The notes beneath the pieces are model-generated. The model had not been told where the DNA came from, ran no database searches, and was given only the letters and a program-made list of their open reading frames with translations. Source: Bacteroidia bacterium (GTDB lineage: Bacteria > Bacteroidota > Bacteroidia > UKL13-3). From it: a stretch of DNA of 39,506 nt. The stretch's first letter is position 1; each line of letters begins with the position of its first letter. The stretch covers positions 1 through 39,506 of the forward strand of contig JALONK010000054.1 of NCBI GenBank assembly GCA_025454975.1, given 5' to 3'. This document shows, in pieces, positions 17,449-25,302 of the stretch. Made by a program: the position numbers and the translations under genes.

Positions 17449-19025
17449 ATGCTGGTAAAAACATTTGGAAGCGCAGTATATGGAGTAAATGCCGTAACCA
17501 TAACAATTGAAGTAAATGTATCTGATAAAGGTGTTGGCTACAGTTTAGTTGGCTTACCAGATAATGCAGTTAAAGAAGGTCATCAAAGAATTGAAACTGC
17601 TGTTAAAAATATTGGCTTAAAAATGCCACGTTTAAGGGTTGTAATTAATATGGCACCTGCCGACATACGAAAAGAGGGCTCATCATACGACTTACCTATT
17701 GCCCTTGCTTACCTTGCCGGAAGTAATCAAATGAATGGCGAACAATTAAGCAAGTTTATAATCATGGGAGAGCTTGCATTAGACGGAACTTTAAAGCCGA
17801 TAAAAGGAGCTTTACCAATAGCCATTCAGGCATTAAAAGAGGGTTTTGAAGGTTTAATTATACCAATGGAAAATGTGAAAGAAGCAGCAATTGTTAGTCA
17901 ATTAAAAGTATATGGTGCAAATCATCTTAAAGAAGTAGTTGACTACTTTAATAATGAAGGAAATTTAAACCCTGTAATTATAGATACGAAGGCAGAATTT
18001 GAACAAAATTTAACCAAGTCGGAATTTGATTTTGCAGATGTGCGCGGACAAGAAAATATAAAACGAGCATTAGAAATTGCGGCTGCAGGTGGGCATAATG
18101 TAATTCTGATTGGTCCGCCGGGTGCTGGCAAAACCATGTTGGCCAAACGGCTTCCTGGAATTCTTCCCCCATTAACTTTAAATGAAGCATTAGAAACTAC
18201 AAAAATTCATTCAGTTGCAGGAAAAATAGGACGCGATACTTCGTTGGTATATCAACGTCCGTTTAGGAGTCCGCACCACACCATCAGTGACGTCCGTTTA
18301 GGAGTCCGCACCACACCATCAGTGACGTTGCATTAGTAGGTGGAGGAAATAATCCTCAACCGGGCGAAATAAGTTTGGCACATCATGGTGTATTATTTCT
18401 TGATGAATTACCTGAATTTAAAAGAACAGTTTTAGAGGTAATGCGTCAACCATTAGAGGAACGAAGAATTACCATTTCTAGGGCTAAATTTTCAATTGAA
18501 TATCCGGCCAGTTTTATGTTGATAGCTGCAATGAACCCATGTCCGTGCGGTTATTTTAATCATCCCGAAAAACAATGTGTATGCGGACCGGGAGTCGTGC
18601 AACGATACATAAGTAAAGTTTCGGGACCATTATTAGATAGGATAGATATTCATGTAGAAGTTACTCCGGTAGATTTTGACCAGTTGGCGGAAGCAAGAAA
18701 ATCAGAAAATAGTAATGAAATAAGAACACGGGTGATTAGAGCCAGAAGTAGACAAATAGAAAGGTTTATAACAACAGAAGGATTGCATAACAACGCCATG
18801 ATGAGCACAACCATGGTAAGGGAAATTTGCACAATTGATTCGGTCGGACAAACCTTGTTAAAAACTGCTATGAACAGACTACAACTTTCTGCAAGGGCTT
18901 ACGATCGCATACTAAAAGTTGCAAGAACCATTGCCGACTTATCAGACAGCGAGGAGATAAAAACAGAACATTTAGCCGAAGCCATACATTATAGAAGTTT
19001 AGATAGGGAAACTTGGGGAGGGTAG
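17449..19025 (+). pseudogene. comM: YifB/ComM-type AAA+ Mg-chelatase-like ATPase, frameshifted by a 35-bp duplication
   Basis: Two reading frames together encode a YifB/ComM protein, an AAA+ helicase-like ATPase that aids branch migration during natural transformation. The first frame (17449-18336) holds the Lon-like N-terminal domain and Walker A GPPGAGKT (about residues 222-229). The rest, from about 18336 to 19025, holds Walker [11 protein letters not shown], the Cys-rich [13 protein letters not shown] region and the C-terminal sensor region. An exact 35-bp tandem duplication (18256-18325) lies between them, shifts the frame and causes a TAG stop at 18334-18336 after an aberrant tail. Deleting one copy gives an uninterrupted 513-residue protein of normal length, reading [19 protein letters not shown] across the join. 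The break is therefore recent, reversible by slippage, or an assembly artefact. Confidence 0.93.
18256..18325. repeat. Exact 35-bp tandem duplication inside yifB/comM
   Basis: Copy 1 is 18256-18290 and copy 2 is 18291-18325. They are identical, and three more matching bases (CGT) follow at 18326-18328. Because 35 is not a multiple of three, the duplication puts the downstream half of the gene out of frame. Confidence 0.97.
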
Positions 19026-19032
19026 CGTTAAT

Positions 19033-19380
19033 TTATAAACTTAACTCTCGCATAGGATCCCAAAATAATTCGCTAAAACACTCCACCTGATCATTAACCA
19101 CCTTCACTCCTTCTGATGCTAATAATTCTTGCATTCGTGTTGGAGTTGCGAAATGATGTTTGCCCGTCAGTAATCCATTGCGGTTAACAACTCGATGCGC
19201 CGGAATCTCAGGTATGGCATGAGCTGCATTCATGGCATATCCAACAGTGCGGCTACTTTTTGCTGTACCTAAATACCTTGCAATTGCTCCATAACTTGTA
19301 ACCCTTCCTTTGGGAATAAGCTTTACCACTTCATAAACATCATTAAAAAAAGTACTTGGTGATTCAGTATTTTTTTGCAT
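19033..19380 (-). CDS. Alkyltransferase-like protein (ATL, MGMT family lacking the acceptor Cys)
   Basis: The 115-residue protein is the DNA-binding half of the O6-methylguanine-DNA methyltransferase family, with the helix-turn-helix VTSYGAIARYLG (residues 27-38) and the recognition region RTVGYAMNAA (44-53). The active-site PCHR motif reads PAHRV (60-64), so the alkyl-accepting Cys is Ala. Such ATL proteins bind O6-alkylguanine and recruit nucleotide excision repair rather than reverse the damage. I start it at ATG 19380 and not at the upstream TTG (19431), because that TTG lies within the -33 box of the predicted promoter. It is convergent with yifB/comM. Confidence 0.87.
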   Translation of the reverse strand: MQKNTESPSTFFNDVYEVVKLIPKGRVTSYGAIARYLGTAKSSRTVGYAMNAAHAIPEIPAHRVVNRNGLLTGKHHFATPTRMQELLASEGVKVVNDQVECFSELFWDPMRELSL

Positions 19381-19400
19381 AACCTTTCGCTTAGTTATAA

Positions 19401-19432
19401 CAAATGAAAAGGCTTTAGAAGGATTAAACAAG
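19401..19432 (-). promoter_or_regulatory. Promoter of the ATL gene
   Basis: On the minus strand, CTTG (19429-19432) and TTCATTTG (19401-19408) are separated by 20 bp. The second box is one mismatch from TAnnTTTG and ends 20 bp before the ATG at 19380. Confidence 0.45.
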
Positions 19433-19491
19433 TAATTATAGAAAACGCTTGAGTTGTATAATAAATATTATTCACTTATATAATTAAATCA

Positions 19492-19839
19492 TTAATCCCA
19501 ATAATGCCCAAAAATCCAATCTCCCTGTCTTTGGGCTATTCCATTAAAAATAAAACTACCATTTTTCCAATGAAAGTTGAGTTCATTAGGATTATTCGGA
19601 TTAATAGTAATTGTTAAATCTACATTTGTAATAAGTATATTTCTTTCATACCATGTGCTCTTATAGTTTCTGTACAAATCAGCACCAATAGCATTTGTAG
19701 AACTCAACAGATTACTATTCGTCAGTGGATTTGCTATGCAACATTCACTAAAATACTGCCCATTGGTGACATTGTTACAATAGAAACCGGCCAATGTTCC
19801 CGGCAAAACAGCCAACTTAAAATGTCCTTTAATAGTCAT
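19492..19839 (-). CDS. Small protein of unknown function
   Basis: I do not recognise this 115-residue protein. It starts with ATG at 19839 (MTIKGHFKL); a GTG 48 bp upstream would add 16 residues. It has no signal peptide or membrane segment. The C-terminal half looks beta-rich, with alternating segments such as DLTITINP, ELNFHWKNGSFIFNG and GDWIFGHYWD at the end. It has three Cys and five Trp. A small beta-barrel or calycin-like fold is conceivable but unproven. It stands alone; the 300 bp on its right, up to the GH25 gene, show nothing else. Confidence 0.5.
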   Translation of the reverse strand: MTIKGHFKLAVLPGTLAGFYCNNVTNGQYFSECCIANPLTNSNLLSSTNAIGADLYRNYKSTWYERNILITNVDLTITINPNNPNELNFHWKNGSFIFNGIAQRQGDWIFGHYWD

Positions 19840-20147
19840 AAAATTATAATTTAAAAGTTTACACCCTTGAATTTGATAATAACACACATCATTAAAAACT
19901 AACCAGTTTAATCTATTGTCAATTATTTAAAGCAGATTCAACTTTACTGAAATTATCATCAGTTGAAATAAATACTTCATCTGAATTCACTTTAAAATTT
20001 AGTAAAATATACTATTGTATGTATTTAATGTTAACTAAGTAAGTTGAAGGAAAAAAAAATTATAGTTTAAAAATTAAATAGCTTACACCTAATTTTCTTT
20101 GTTCACAAACTATTCCCGTCAGTATCCAACACATTTATTTAAGCAGA

Positions 20148-20942
20148 TTACTCCAACAATTCACCTTTCGTTCCATAAAATAAATCAAAATCAGTTTGGG
20201 TTGATGATATTTCATAGGTATCACTTCGTTGCCATATTTTATAGCCCTTCTTCTTCCAAGTGGTTGGAATGGATGGCTTCTCACGTTTGGTATATTCGGC
20301 AAGCCATAAAGGATATTTAGCAAAATTGGCATGATTTAAATATTGCTCACCAAATGCAGCTCCGGTATATATCATAGGAACCCTGCCGCTTTTTTGCTCG
20401 ATTAGGTTTAAGAACGTCATCAGATCATTTTGTACTTTTTCTATGGTTACTTTGCTCTTTGGTAAACTACCCTGTTCTATATCAACAATTGGTGTTAACT
20501 GAACATGACCATGCGCAACAAGTGTATTCCAAAAATGATTGGCTTGTGTTTCAGGATTATCTCCAACTTGATAAAAATGATATGCACCTGAAATTAACCC
20601 TTTCTGTTTGATGATTGCTAAATTCGCCTTAAAGTCGGGATCAATGCTACTTGTGCCTTGGGTTGCTTTGCAAATAACAAAAGTTAAACTGTCGGCAGCA
20701 GTAATTTCAGTTAGTTCTTTACCATTCCACCTCGACACATCAATACCATAATGTTCTTTGGCAATATCATGATGAGGAGAGGGAGATAAGGTATCTTCTT
20801 GTTTAGCAATTGGCTTATTAAGTGTTGAATCAGATTCGTTTTGATTGGTATGACTACGGTTAGTGCATGCAACTAAATTAATAAATAAACCAAGGCAACT
20901 TAATACTACCAAAGTGAGCAAAGGGGTAAGCGATTTTTTCAT
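20148..20942 (-). CDS. GH25 lysozyme-like lipoprotein
   Basis: The 264-residue protein is a predicted muramidase that cuts between N-acetylmuramic acid and N-acetylglucosamine in peptidoglycan. A lipoprotein signal ends in the lipobox LVAC (Cys26), followed by a polar Ser/Asn/Gln-rich linker to about residue 60. The GH25 TIM-barrel starts with YGIDVSRWNG (65-74). The catalytic acidic pair is in PIVDIEQG (Asp154, Glu156), and the FVICKATQGTSSIDPDF and GAYHFYQ motifs are typical. The ending WQRSDTYEIS..TDFDLFYG is complete. It would act in the periplasm or at the outer membrane, in wall remodelling or attack on other cells. It is flanked by long AT-rich gaps and is probably monocistronic. Confidence 0.92.
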   Translation of the reverse strand: MKKSLTPLLTLVVLSCLGLFINLVACTNRSHTNQNESDSTLNKPIAKQEDTLSPSPHHDIAKEHYGIDVSRWNGKELTEITAADSLTFVICKATQGTSSIDPDFKANLAIIKQKGLISGAYHFYQVGDNPETQANHFWNTLVAHGHVQLTPIVDIEQGSLPKSKVTIEKVQNDLMTFLNLIEQKSGRVPMIYTGAAFGEQYLNHANFAKYPLWLAEYTKREKPSIPTTWKKKGYKIWQRSDTYEISSTQTDFDLFYGTKGELLE

Positions 20943-21376
20943 TGATATAATTTTAAATGGATATAGATTTTTAAAGTTAAGTATCTTAATTGGTATTTGA
21001 ATCTATCATTATGTAATTTAATTGAATTCAGTTAGCAAATAAGACAACACCAAAATAATAAATCATTAGAGATTTATAACATTAATTTTTTACAACAAGA
21101 ACTATGCTAGTTCATTAGACAACTGTTATAACTATTGCCAGTTGATTAATTATGAGCATTAATCGTTTTGAAAATTGTAGTTAATGTTTTGTACAAATGA
21201 TTTATACTTTTATTAAAACTACACGAAACAGAGGGACTTGTTGATAGAAGAAATCATTAATTTATTAATATTGAATCCAATAAACAAATCTATAAAAATA
21301 GCCTTTAACAAAGGATAAAGCCGCTAAACTTTTATTGATATAAGGAATAGCCATGTGCTTATATCCACGGTTCAAT
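20943..21376. other. Long AT-rich intergenic region
   Basis: This stretch holds no reading frame of note on either strand. I see three short inverted repeats: AACTA/TAGTT (21100-21112), CAACTG/CAGTTG with a 13-nt loop (21120-21144), and CCTTT/AAAGG with a 3-nt loop (21302-21314). None is followed by a T-run. It separates the GH25 gene from the TrpF-like gene, whose -7 box ends the region. A small RNA is possible but not supported by the sequence alone. Confidence 0.5.
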
Positions 21377-21384
21377 TATATTTG
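21377..21384 (+). promoter_or_regulatory. -7 element of the TrpF-like/mgtC operon
   Basis: TATATTTG is a perfect TAnnTTTG match ending 4 bp before the ATG at 21389. The -33 region (TGTG, 19 bp upstream) is weak. The box supports the 21389 start over the in-frame ATG at 21353. Confidence 0.5.
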
Positions 21385-21388
21385 TTGC

Positions 21389-22012
21389 ATGGCATTTTTA
21401 ACTAAAATAAAACTAAGCAGTGTAAATAATTTAAGTGATGCAAGATATGCAGCAGCAGTTGGGATAGATTATATCGGATTTTGTTTTGACCATACTCATC
21501 CTCAATACATCGCCCCAATAAAAGCAAAAGAAATGATGGATTGGATCACCGGAAGCTTTCTTGTTGCTGAGTTCGGTAATCAATCATTAGAAAGTATAAT
21601 AGACATTAGTGACGTTTTAGGTGTTGAAATTATCGAAGTTGATAACAATCTGCTGCCGGAACAACTGACACAATTAAATAAATCCATAATTAAAAAAATT
21701 GATGTCACACTTTTATCCAATGAACTATTAAAAAATGTTTTACAAGCCTATGATGGAGTTTGCGACAGTTTTCACTTTTATGCAAGTCGGCAACTAACTC
21801 CTGAAGAACTCACGAACTGTATTTCATTTATTCAGGATTATAAAATTATATGGGGCATACCGCTAGACATTCATACTTTATCAAACTTTGTTTTGCAACA
21901 TCATCCTTATGCTATTCATTTAGCAAGTGGAGAAGAGGAGCGCGCAGGTATTAGAGATTTCGATGACTTGACTAGTATATTAGAAACATTAACCATCGAA
22001 GAAACCGAATAA
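21389..22012 (+). CDS. Degenerate TrpF-like (phosphoribosylanthranilate isomerase fold) protein
   Basis: The 207-residue protein aligns by eye to phosphoribosylanthranilate isomerase (TrpF) at both ends. The start TKIKLSSVNNLSDARYAAAV matches the KICGITNLEDA block, and the end HLASGEEERAGIRDFDDL matches DVSSGVE..PGKKD. However, the catalytic Cys of KICG is Ser, the general-acid Asp of the LLDT segment and the GGSGK loop are absent (SFHFYASRQLTP instead), and the LSGG phosphate loop is replaced by WGIPLDIHTL. It is therefore unlikely to isomerise PRA, and no other trp gene is nearby. I start it at 21389 because the upstream in-frame ATG at 21353 lies before the -7 box. It overlaps the MgtC gene by 1 bp. 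Confidence 0.75.
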   Translation: MAFLTKIKLSSVNNLSDARYAAAVGIDYIGFCFDHTHPQYIAPIKAKEMMDWITGSFLVAEFGNQSLESIIDISDVLGVEIIEVDNNLLPEQLTQLNKSIIKKIDVTLLSNELLKNVLQAYDGVCDSFHFYASRQLTPEELTNCISFIQDYKIIWGIPLDIHTLSNFVLQHHPYAIHLASGEEERAGIRDFDDLTSILETLTIEETE

Positions 22013-22710
22013 TGAACATTGGAGAATTAGCTATAGGTCAGTTTGAGCATAGGTTGTTACTTGCTTTTGTGGCAGGTACCATTATTGGAATGGAGCGACA
22101 ATGGAAACATAAAATTGCAGGTGTTAAAACTAATGCATTAGTAGCAGGTGGGGCTGCTTTGTTTGTATTGATTGCGGAAAAGATTACAGTTGACGGCTCG
22201 GCTGTTTCACGTATTGCTGCGAATATCATTACCGGTGTTGGTTTTTTGGGGGCTGGTGTTATGATGAAAAACGGAACTAACATCGTTGGTATAAATACTG
22301 CAGCAACCATTTGGTGTTCAGCAGCAGTGGGTGCTTTGGCCGGATTAGGATTTTGGTATGAATCATTGGTTGGTACTTTTTTTGTTGTAATTGGTAATAT
22401 TATTCTTCAGCCATTAGGAACTAAGATTGAAGCAAAAATTAACAGAATTCAACAAACCGGAAATAGATATCAGTTAACTCTCTACATGGATAAGGAAATT
22501 GTTAATGAGGTTAAAGAAACACTGGTCAATTTGATTCATGAAACTGAAACATTACATATTGCTTCACTACAATCCAATTCGAATGGCGAAATCATTGCAG
22601 AAATTAATTCATTAGATAAAAGACAATCAGACTTAAATGAAATTGTAGAAAATATACAACAAAAACATGCTATTCAATCCATCAGGTGGGTTGATTTAAA
22701 GTCGGAATAA
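22012..22710 (+). CDS. MgtC/SapB family inner-membrane protein
   Basis: The 232-residue protein has four or five hydrophobic segments in its first 140 residues and a soluble C-terminal part (about 150-232). The MgtC/SapB signature is clear: IGMERQWKHKIAGVKTNALV near residues 25-44 and ANIITGVGFLGAGVMMK near residues 65-81, then GINTAATIWCSAAVGALAG near 88-106. MgtC-group proteins help cells cope with low magnesium and modulate ATP synthase in pathogens; SapB-type roles are less clear. The start codon overlaps the stop of the TrpF-like gene (TAATG), so translation is coupled. The C-terminal domain is ACT-like in length, but I cannot confirm the fold. Confidence 0.88.
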   Translation: MNIGELAIGQFEHRLLLAFVAGTIIGMERQWKHKIAGVKTNALVAGGAALFVLIAEKITVDGSAVSRIAANIITGVGFLGAGVMMKNGTNIVGINTAATIWCSAAVGALAGLGFWYESLVGTFFVVIGNIILQPLGTKIEAKINRIQQTGNRYQLTLYMDKEIVNEVKETLVNLIHETETLHIASLQSNSNGEIIAEINSLDKRQSDLNEIVENIQQKHAIQSIRWVDLKSE

Positions 22711-22711
22711 A

Positions 22712-23974
22712 TTAGCTCTTCTTAATCAACTCAATGAGTTTATCAACTTCACTTGTATGGTTATAAATATGAGTAGAGACCCTTAAACTGTTTAAGCCAT
22801 TTTCATGCACCTGCCTGATTCGAATTCGTTGTTTGGATGCTAATTCATAAAAGGAAGTACTATTTATTCCCTTTATTCTGAAGCCAATTACTCCTGACCG
22901 ACTTTTTTGTTCAACAGGAGTAAGCATTTCAACCTTATCGGTATTCAACAATTGTTGTTGAGTATAATTGCCAAGTGTTTCAATTCTTTTTATCCACCTT
23001 TCTTCGCCAACACTTTCAATAAATTGTAAAGCAGCAATCACTCCTTTATACAATCCGGCATTAAAAGTACCGGCATAATACCGATGAGCACTTGGTGCAA
23101 AATCGCCCATAGTTGGGGGTTGGGTAGCCATTGTCCACTTGGCATTATCACTACCTGCACCTACAAAAATAGGCTGAACCTTTTCGAAAGCATTTTTATT
23201 AATGTAAAGAAAACCTGTTCCTTTAGGCCCTAACATCCATTTATGGCAGCAAGTAGCATAAGCATCACATCCTAATTCTTTCATGTTCAACTTTACCATC
23301 CCCGGTCCGTGTGCACCATCAATAAAAACAAACAGTTGATTTCTTTTACCCAATGCTGATATTTCTTTAATAGGTAAGATTTGCCCTTGCGTACATAAAA
23401 TATGCGGCACCGCAATTACTTTAGTACGTTTTGAAATACAAGCTTCTAGCCTGTTCAATGTTTCATCGGCAGTTGGGGCAGGTGTAAACGTTCGTAAAAT
23501 TACTCCTTTATTACGAGCAATATTTAACCATGGAAATGCATTACCTCCATGTTCGTGAGTGGTTATAATTACTTCATCACCTTTTGTTAAGGATAATCCA
23601 TTACAAATGATGTTAATTCCTTCAGTAACATTTCTTGTTAAAGCAATCTCTGTTTCATCGGCTCCAATAAATGCAGCAAGTTGTTGATGTGTATTTTCCC
23701 ATCCACCATAATTTGCATCCTCATCAGCTTCAAGCATTCCTTGTTGTGTTTGTTCAATTACATAATATGGAGATGGTCCCATGGTTCCATTATTCAAATA
23801 AACCAAGTCGTTGCGCAGTGGAAAATGTTTTCTTAACATTTTCCAATAAGCAGCACTGTCAATTCCTTCTTCAGGTAATGCATGTAATTGCAGTTTATTT
23901 GTTTGATGATAAAATGCACCACCCAAAAAAAGTGCAGGTGCCGATTGCAAAAATGCACGCCTGTTTTGTTTCAT
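22712..23974 (-). CDS. PLP-dependent class V aminotransferase (cysteine desulfurase/isopenicillin epimerase-like), exported
   Basis: The 420-residue protein belongs to fold-type I class V PLP enzymes. YLNNGTMGPSP opens the substrate domain, and the PLP-binding lysine is in CCHKWMLGPKGTGFL near residue 244. The N-terminus reads MKQNRRAFLQSAPALFLGGA, a twin-arginine-like signal, so it may be exported folded with its cofactor. The reaction is uncertain: relatives include cysteine desulfurases, isopenicillin N epimerases and kynureninase-like enzymes, and no Suf/Nif partner is adjacent. I start at ATG 23974 because the farther TTG (23998) sits inside a CATATTTG sequence that resembles a -7 box. 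It is convergent with the MgtC gene. Confidence 0.87.
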   Translation of the reverse strand: MKQNRRAFLQSAPALFLGGAFYHQTNKLQLHALPEEGIDSAAYWKMLRKHFPLRNDLVYLNNGTMGPSPYYVIEQTQQGMLEADEDANYGGWENTHQQLAAFIGADETEIALTRNVTEGINIICNGLSLTKGDEVIITTHEHGGNAFPWLNIARNKGVILRTFTPAPTADETLNRLEACISKRTKVIAVPHILCTQGQILPIKEISALGKRNQLFVFIDGAHGPGMVKLNMKELGCDAYATCCHKWMLGPKGTGFLYINKNAFEKVQPIFVGAGSDNAKWTMATQPPTMGDFAPSAHRYYAGTFNAGLYKGVIAALQFIESVGEERWIKRIETLGNYTQQQLLNTDKVEMLTPVEQKSRSGVIGFRIKGINSTSFYELASKQRIRIRQVHENGLNSLRVSTHIYNHTSEVDKLIELIKKS

Positions 23975-24070
23975 TGAATTACCTATTGAATATATCAAAT
24001 ATGGTGAAAAACAATGATTTCACCACATATTAAATAAGTAGATTTAATATTGTGTTATAATTGTTCAAGC

Positions 24071-25126
24071 ATGAATATAAATCAAACGACAGTTATAGGT
24101 GTAATGTCGGGAACCTCATTAGATGGTGTGGATCTCATTTGTTGTTCTTTTTATCAAGAAAACGATAAATGGAATTACAATATTCATCATACTGAAACAA
24201 TTCCCTATACCGATGTTTGGATAACCAGGTTAAGTAAACTACACGAACAACCTATTTATTTACTACCTAAAACGGATGCTTATTATGGGAAATATTTAGG
24301 TCAACTCATTACATCTTTTATTAAAAAACACCAATTAACTCCCAACCTTATTGCCAGTCACGGGCATACCATCTTTCATGCACCAAATCAAGGTTACACA
24401 ACTCAGATAGGCAGTGGTGCATATATTTATGCAGAAACCGGAATTAAAACTATATGTGATTTCAGGATGCTTGATGTTGCATTGGGCGGACAAGGAGCTC
24501 CATTGGTTCCTATTGGAGATGAGTTGTTGTTTAGTGAATATGATGCATGTTTGAACTTAGGTGGTTTTAGTAATATCAGTATGAAACGAACCAAACGAAT
24601 TGCATTTGATATTTCTCCATGTAATTTAATTTTAAATAAGGTTGCTAATGATTTAGGACTAGCCTATGACGATTCAGGAAAGATAGCTTCAACCGGAAGC
24701 GTAAATGAAGAACTGTTGACTGCATTAAATGAAATATATTTTTACCAACAATCAGGACCAAAATCCTTAGGTATTGAGTGGTTGAGAGAATATTTTTGGC
24801 CCGTTGCTAAACCTTATACTTTAAGTCACGCTGACTTATTAGCAACATTTAACAAACATATTGTAGACCAAATTCATAAAGTTTATGAATCCTATCAAAT
24901 AAAAGATATGTTAGTTACCGGAGGAGGCACCCATAATAACTTTTTGATAGCACAGTTACTTGAAGCAGGTATTCAACTAATAGTTCCCGACGAAAAAATC
25001 ATAAATTATAAAGAAGCCTTAATATTCGCATTTTTAGGGGTTCTTCGACTTGCAGGTCGTAATAATAGTTTATCTGATGTTACAGGGGCGGTTTATTCCA
25101 ATTCAGGAGGTGCAATTTGGGGATAA
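24071..25126 (+). CDS. anmK: Anhydro-N-acetylmuramic acid kinase
   Basis: The 351-residue enzyme opens the 1,6-anhydro ring of murein-derived anhydroMurNAc and phosphorylates it with ATP, feeding cell-wall recycling. The ASKHA kinase motifs are in place: VIGVMSGTSLDGVD (residues 8-21) near the start, the ASHGHTIFH motif (about 97-105), GGQGAPLVPIGDELLF, then LNLGGFSNIS and DDSGKIASTG. The C-terminal VTGGGTHN (phosphate loop) is present. I start at ATG 24071; an upstream TTG at 24050 would add seven unlikely residues. It is divergent from the aminotransferase gene. A TAATATTG sequence at 24045-24052 is one mismatch from a -7 box. Confidence 0.93.
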   Translation: MNINQTTVIGVMSGTSLDGVDLICCSFYQENDKWNYNIHHTETIPYTDVWITRLSKLHEQPIYLLPKTDAYYGKYLGQLITSFIKKHQLTPNLIASHGHTIFHAPNQGYTTQIGSGAYIYAETGIKTICDFRMLDVALGGQGAPLVPIGDELLFSEYDACLNLGGFSNISMKRTKRIAFDISPCNLILNKVANDLGLAYDDSGKIASTGSVNEELLTALNEIYFYQQSGPKSLGIEWLREYFWPVAKPYTLSHADLLATFNKHIVDQIHKVYESYQIKDMLVTGGGTHNNFLIAQLLEAGIQLIVPDEKIINYKEALIFAFLGVLRLAGRNNSLSDVTGAVYSNSGGAIWG

Positions 25127-25302
25127 CCGGCACTTATTTTATACTAATAGCTGTTTTTAGAAATAGACAACACCGCTAATCACACCCATAAGTTACTGCT
25201 AATCTTATCTACACTACAACTTACATAAATTAACACATTTATCTACTTGATTTAACTGATTTTTGAGGTCGTAAATACAATATGTAATAGACCAAAAAAT
25301 CA

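Noticed and set aside
18375-19025. Separate AAA+ gene starting at TTG 18375
   Set aside because: It is the second half of yifB/comM left in another frame by the 35-bp duplication, not an independent gene.
21353-21391. Longer TrpF-like protein from the ATG at 21353
   Set aside because: That ATG lies upstream of a perfect -7 box, and the extra residues do not resemble the family start.
21389-22012. Annotating this as a functional trpF
   Set aside because: The catalytic Cys, the general-acid Asp and two phosphate loops are missing.
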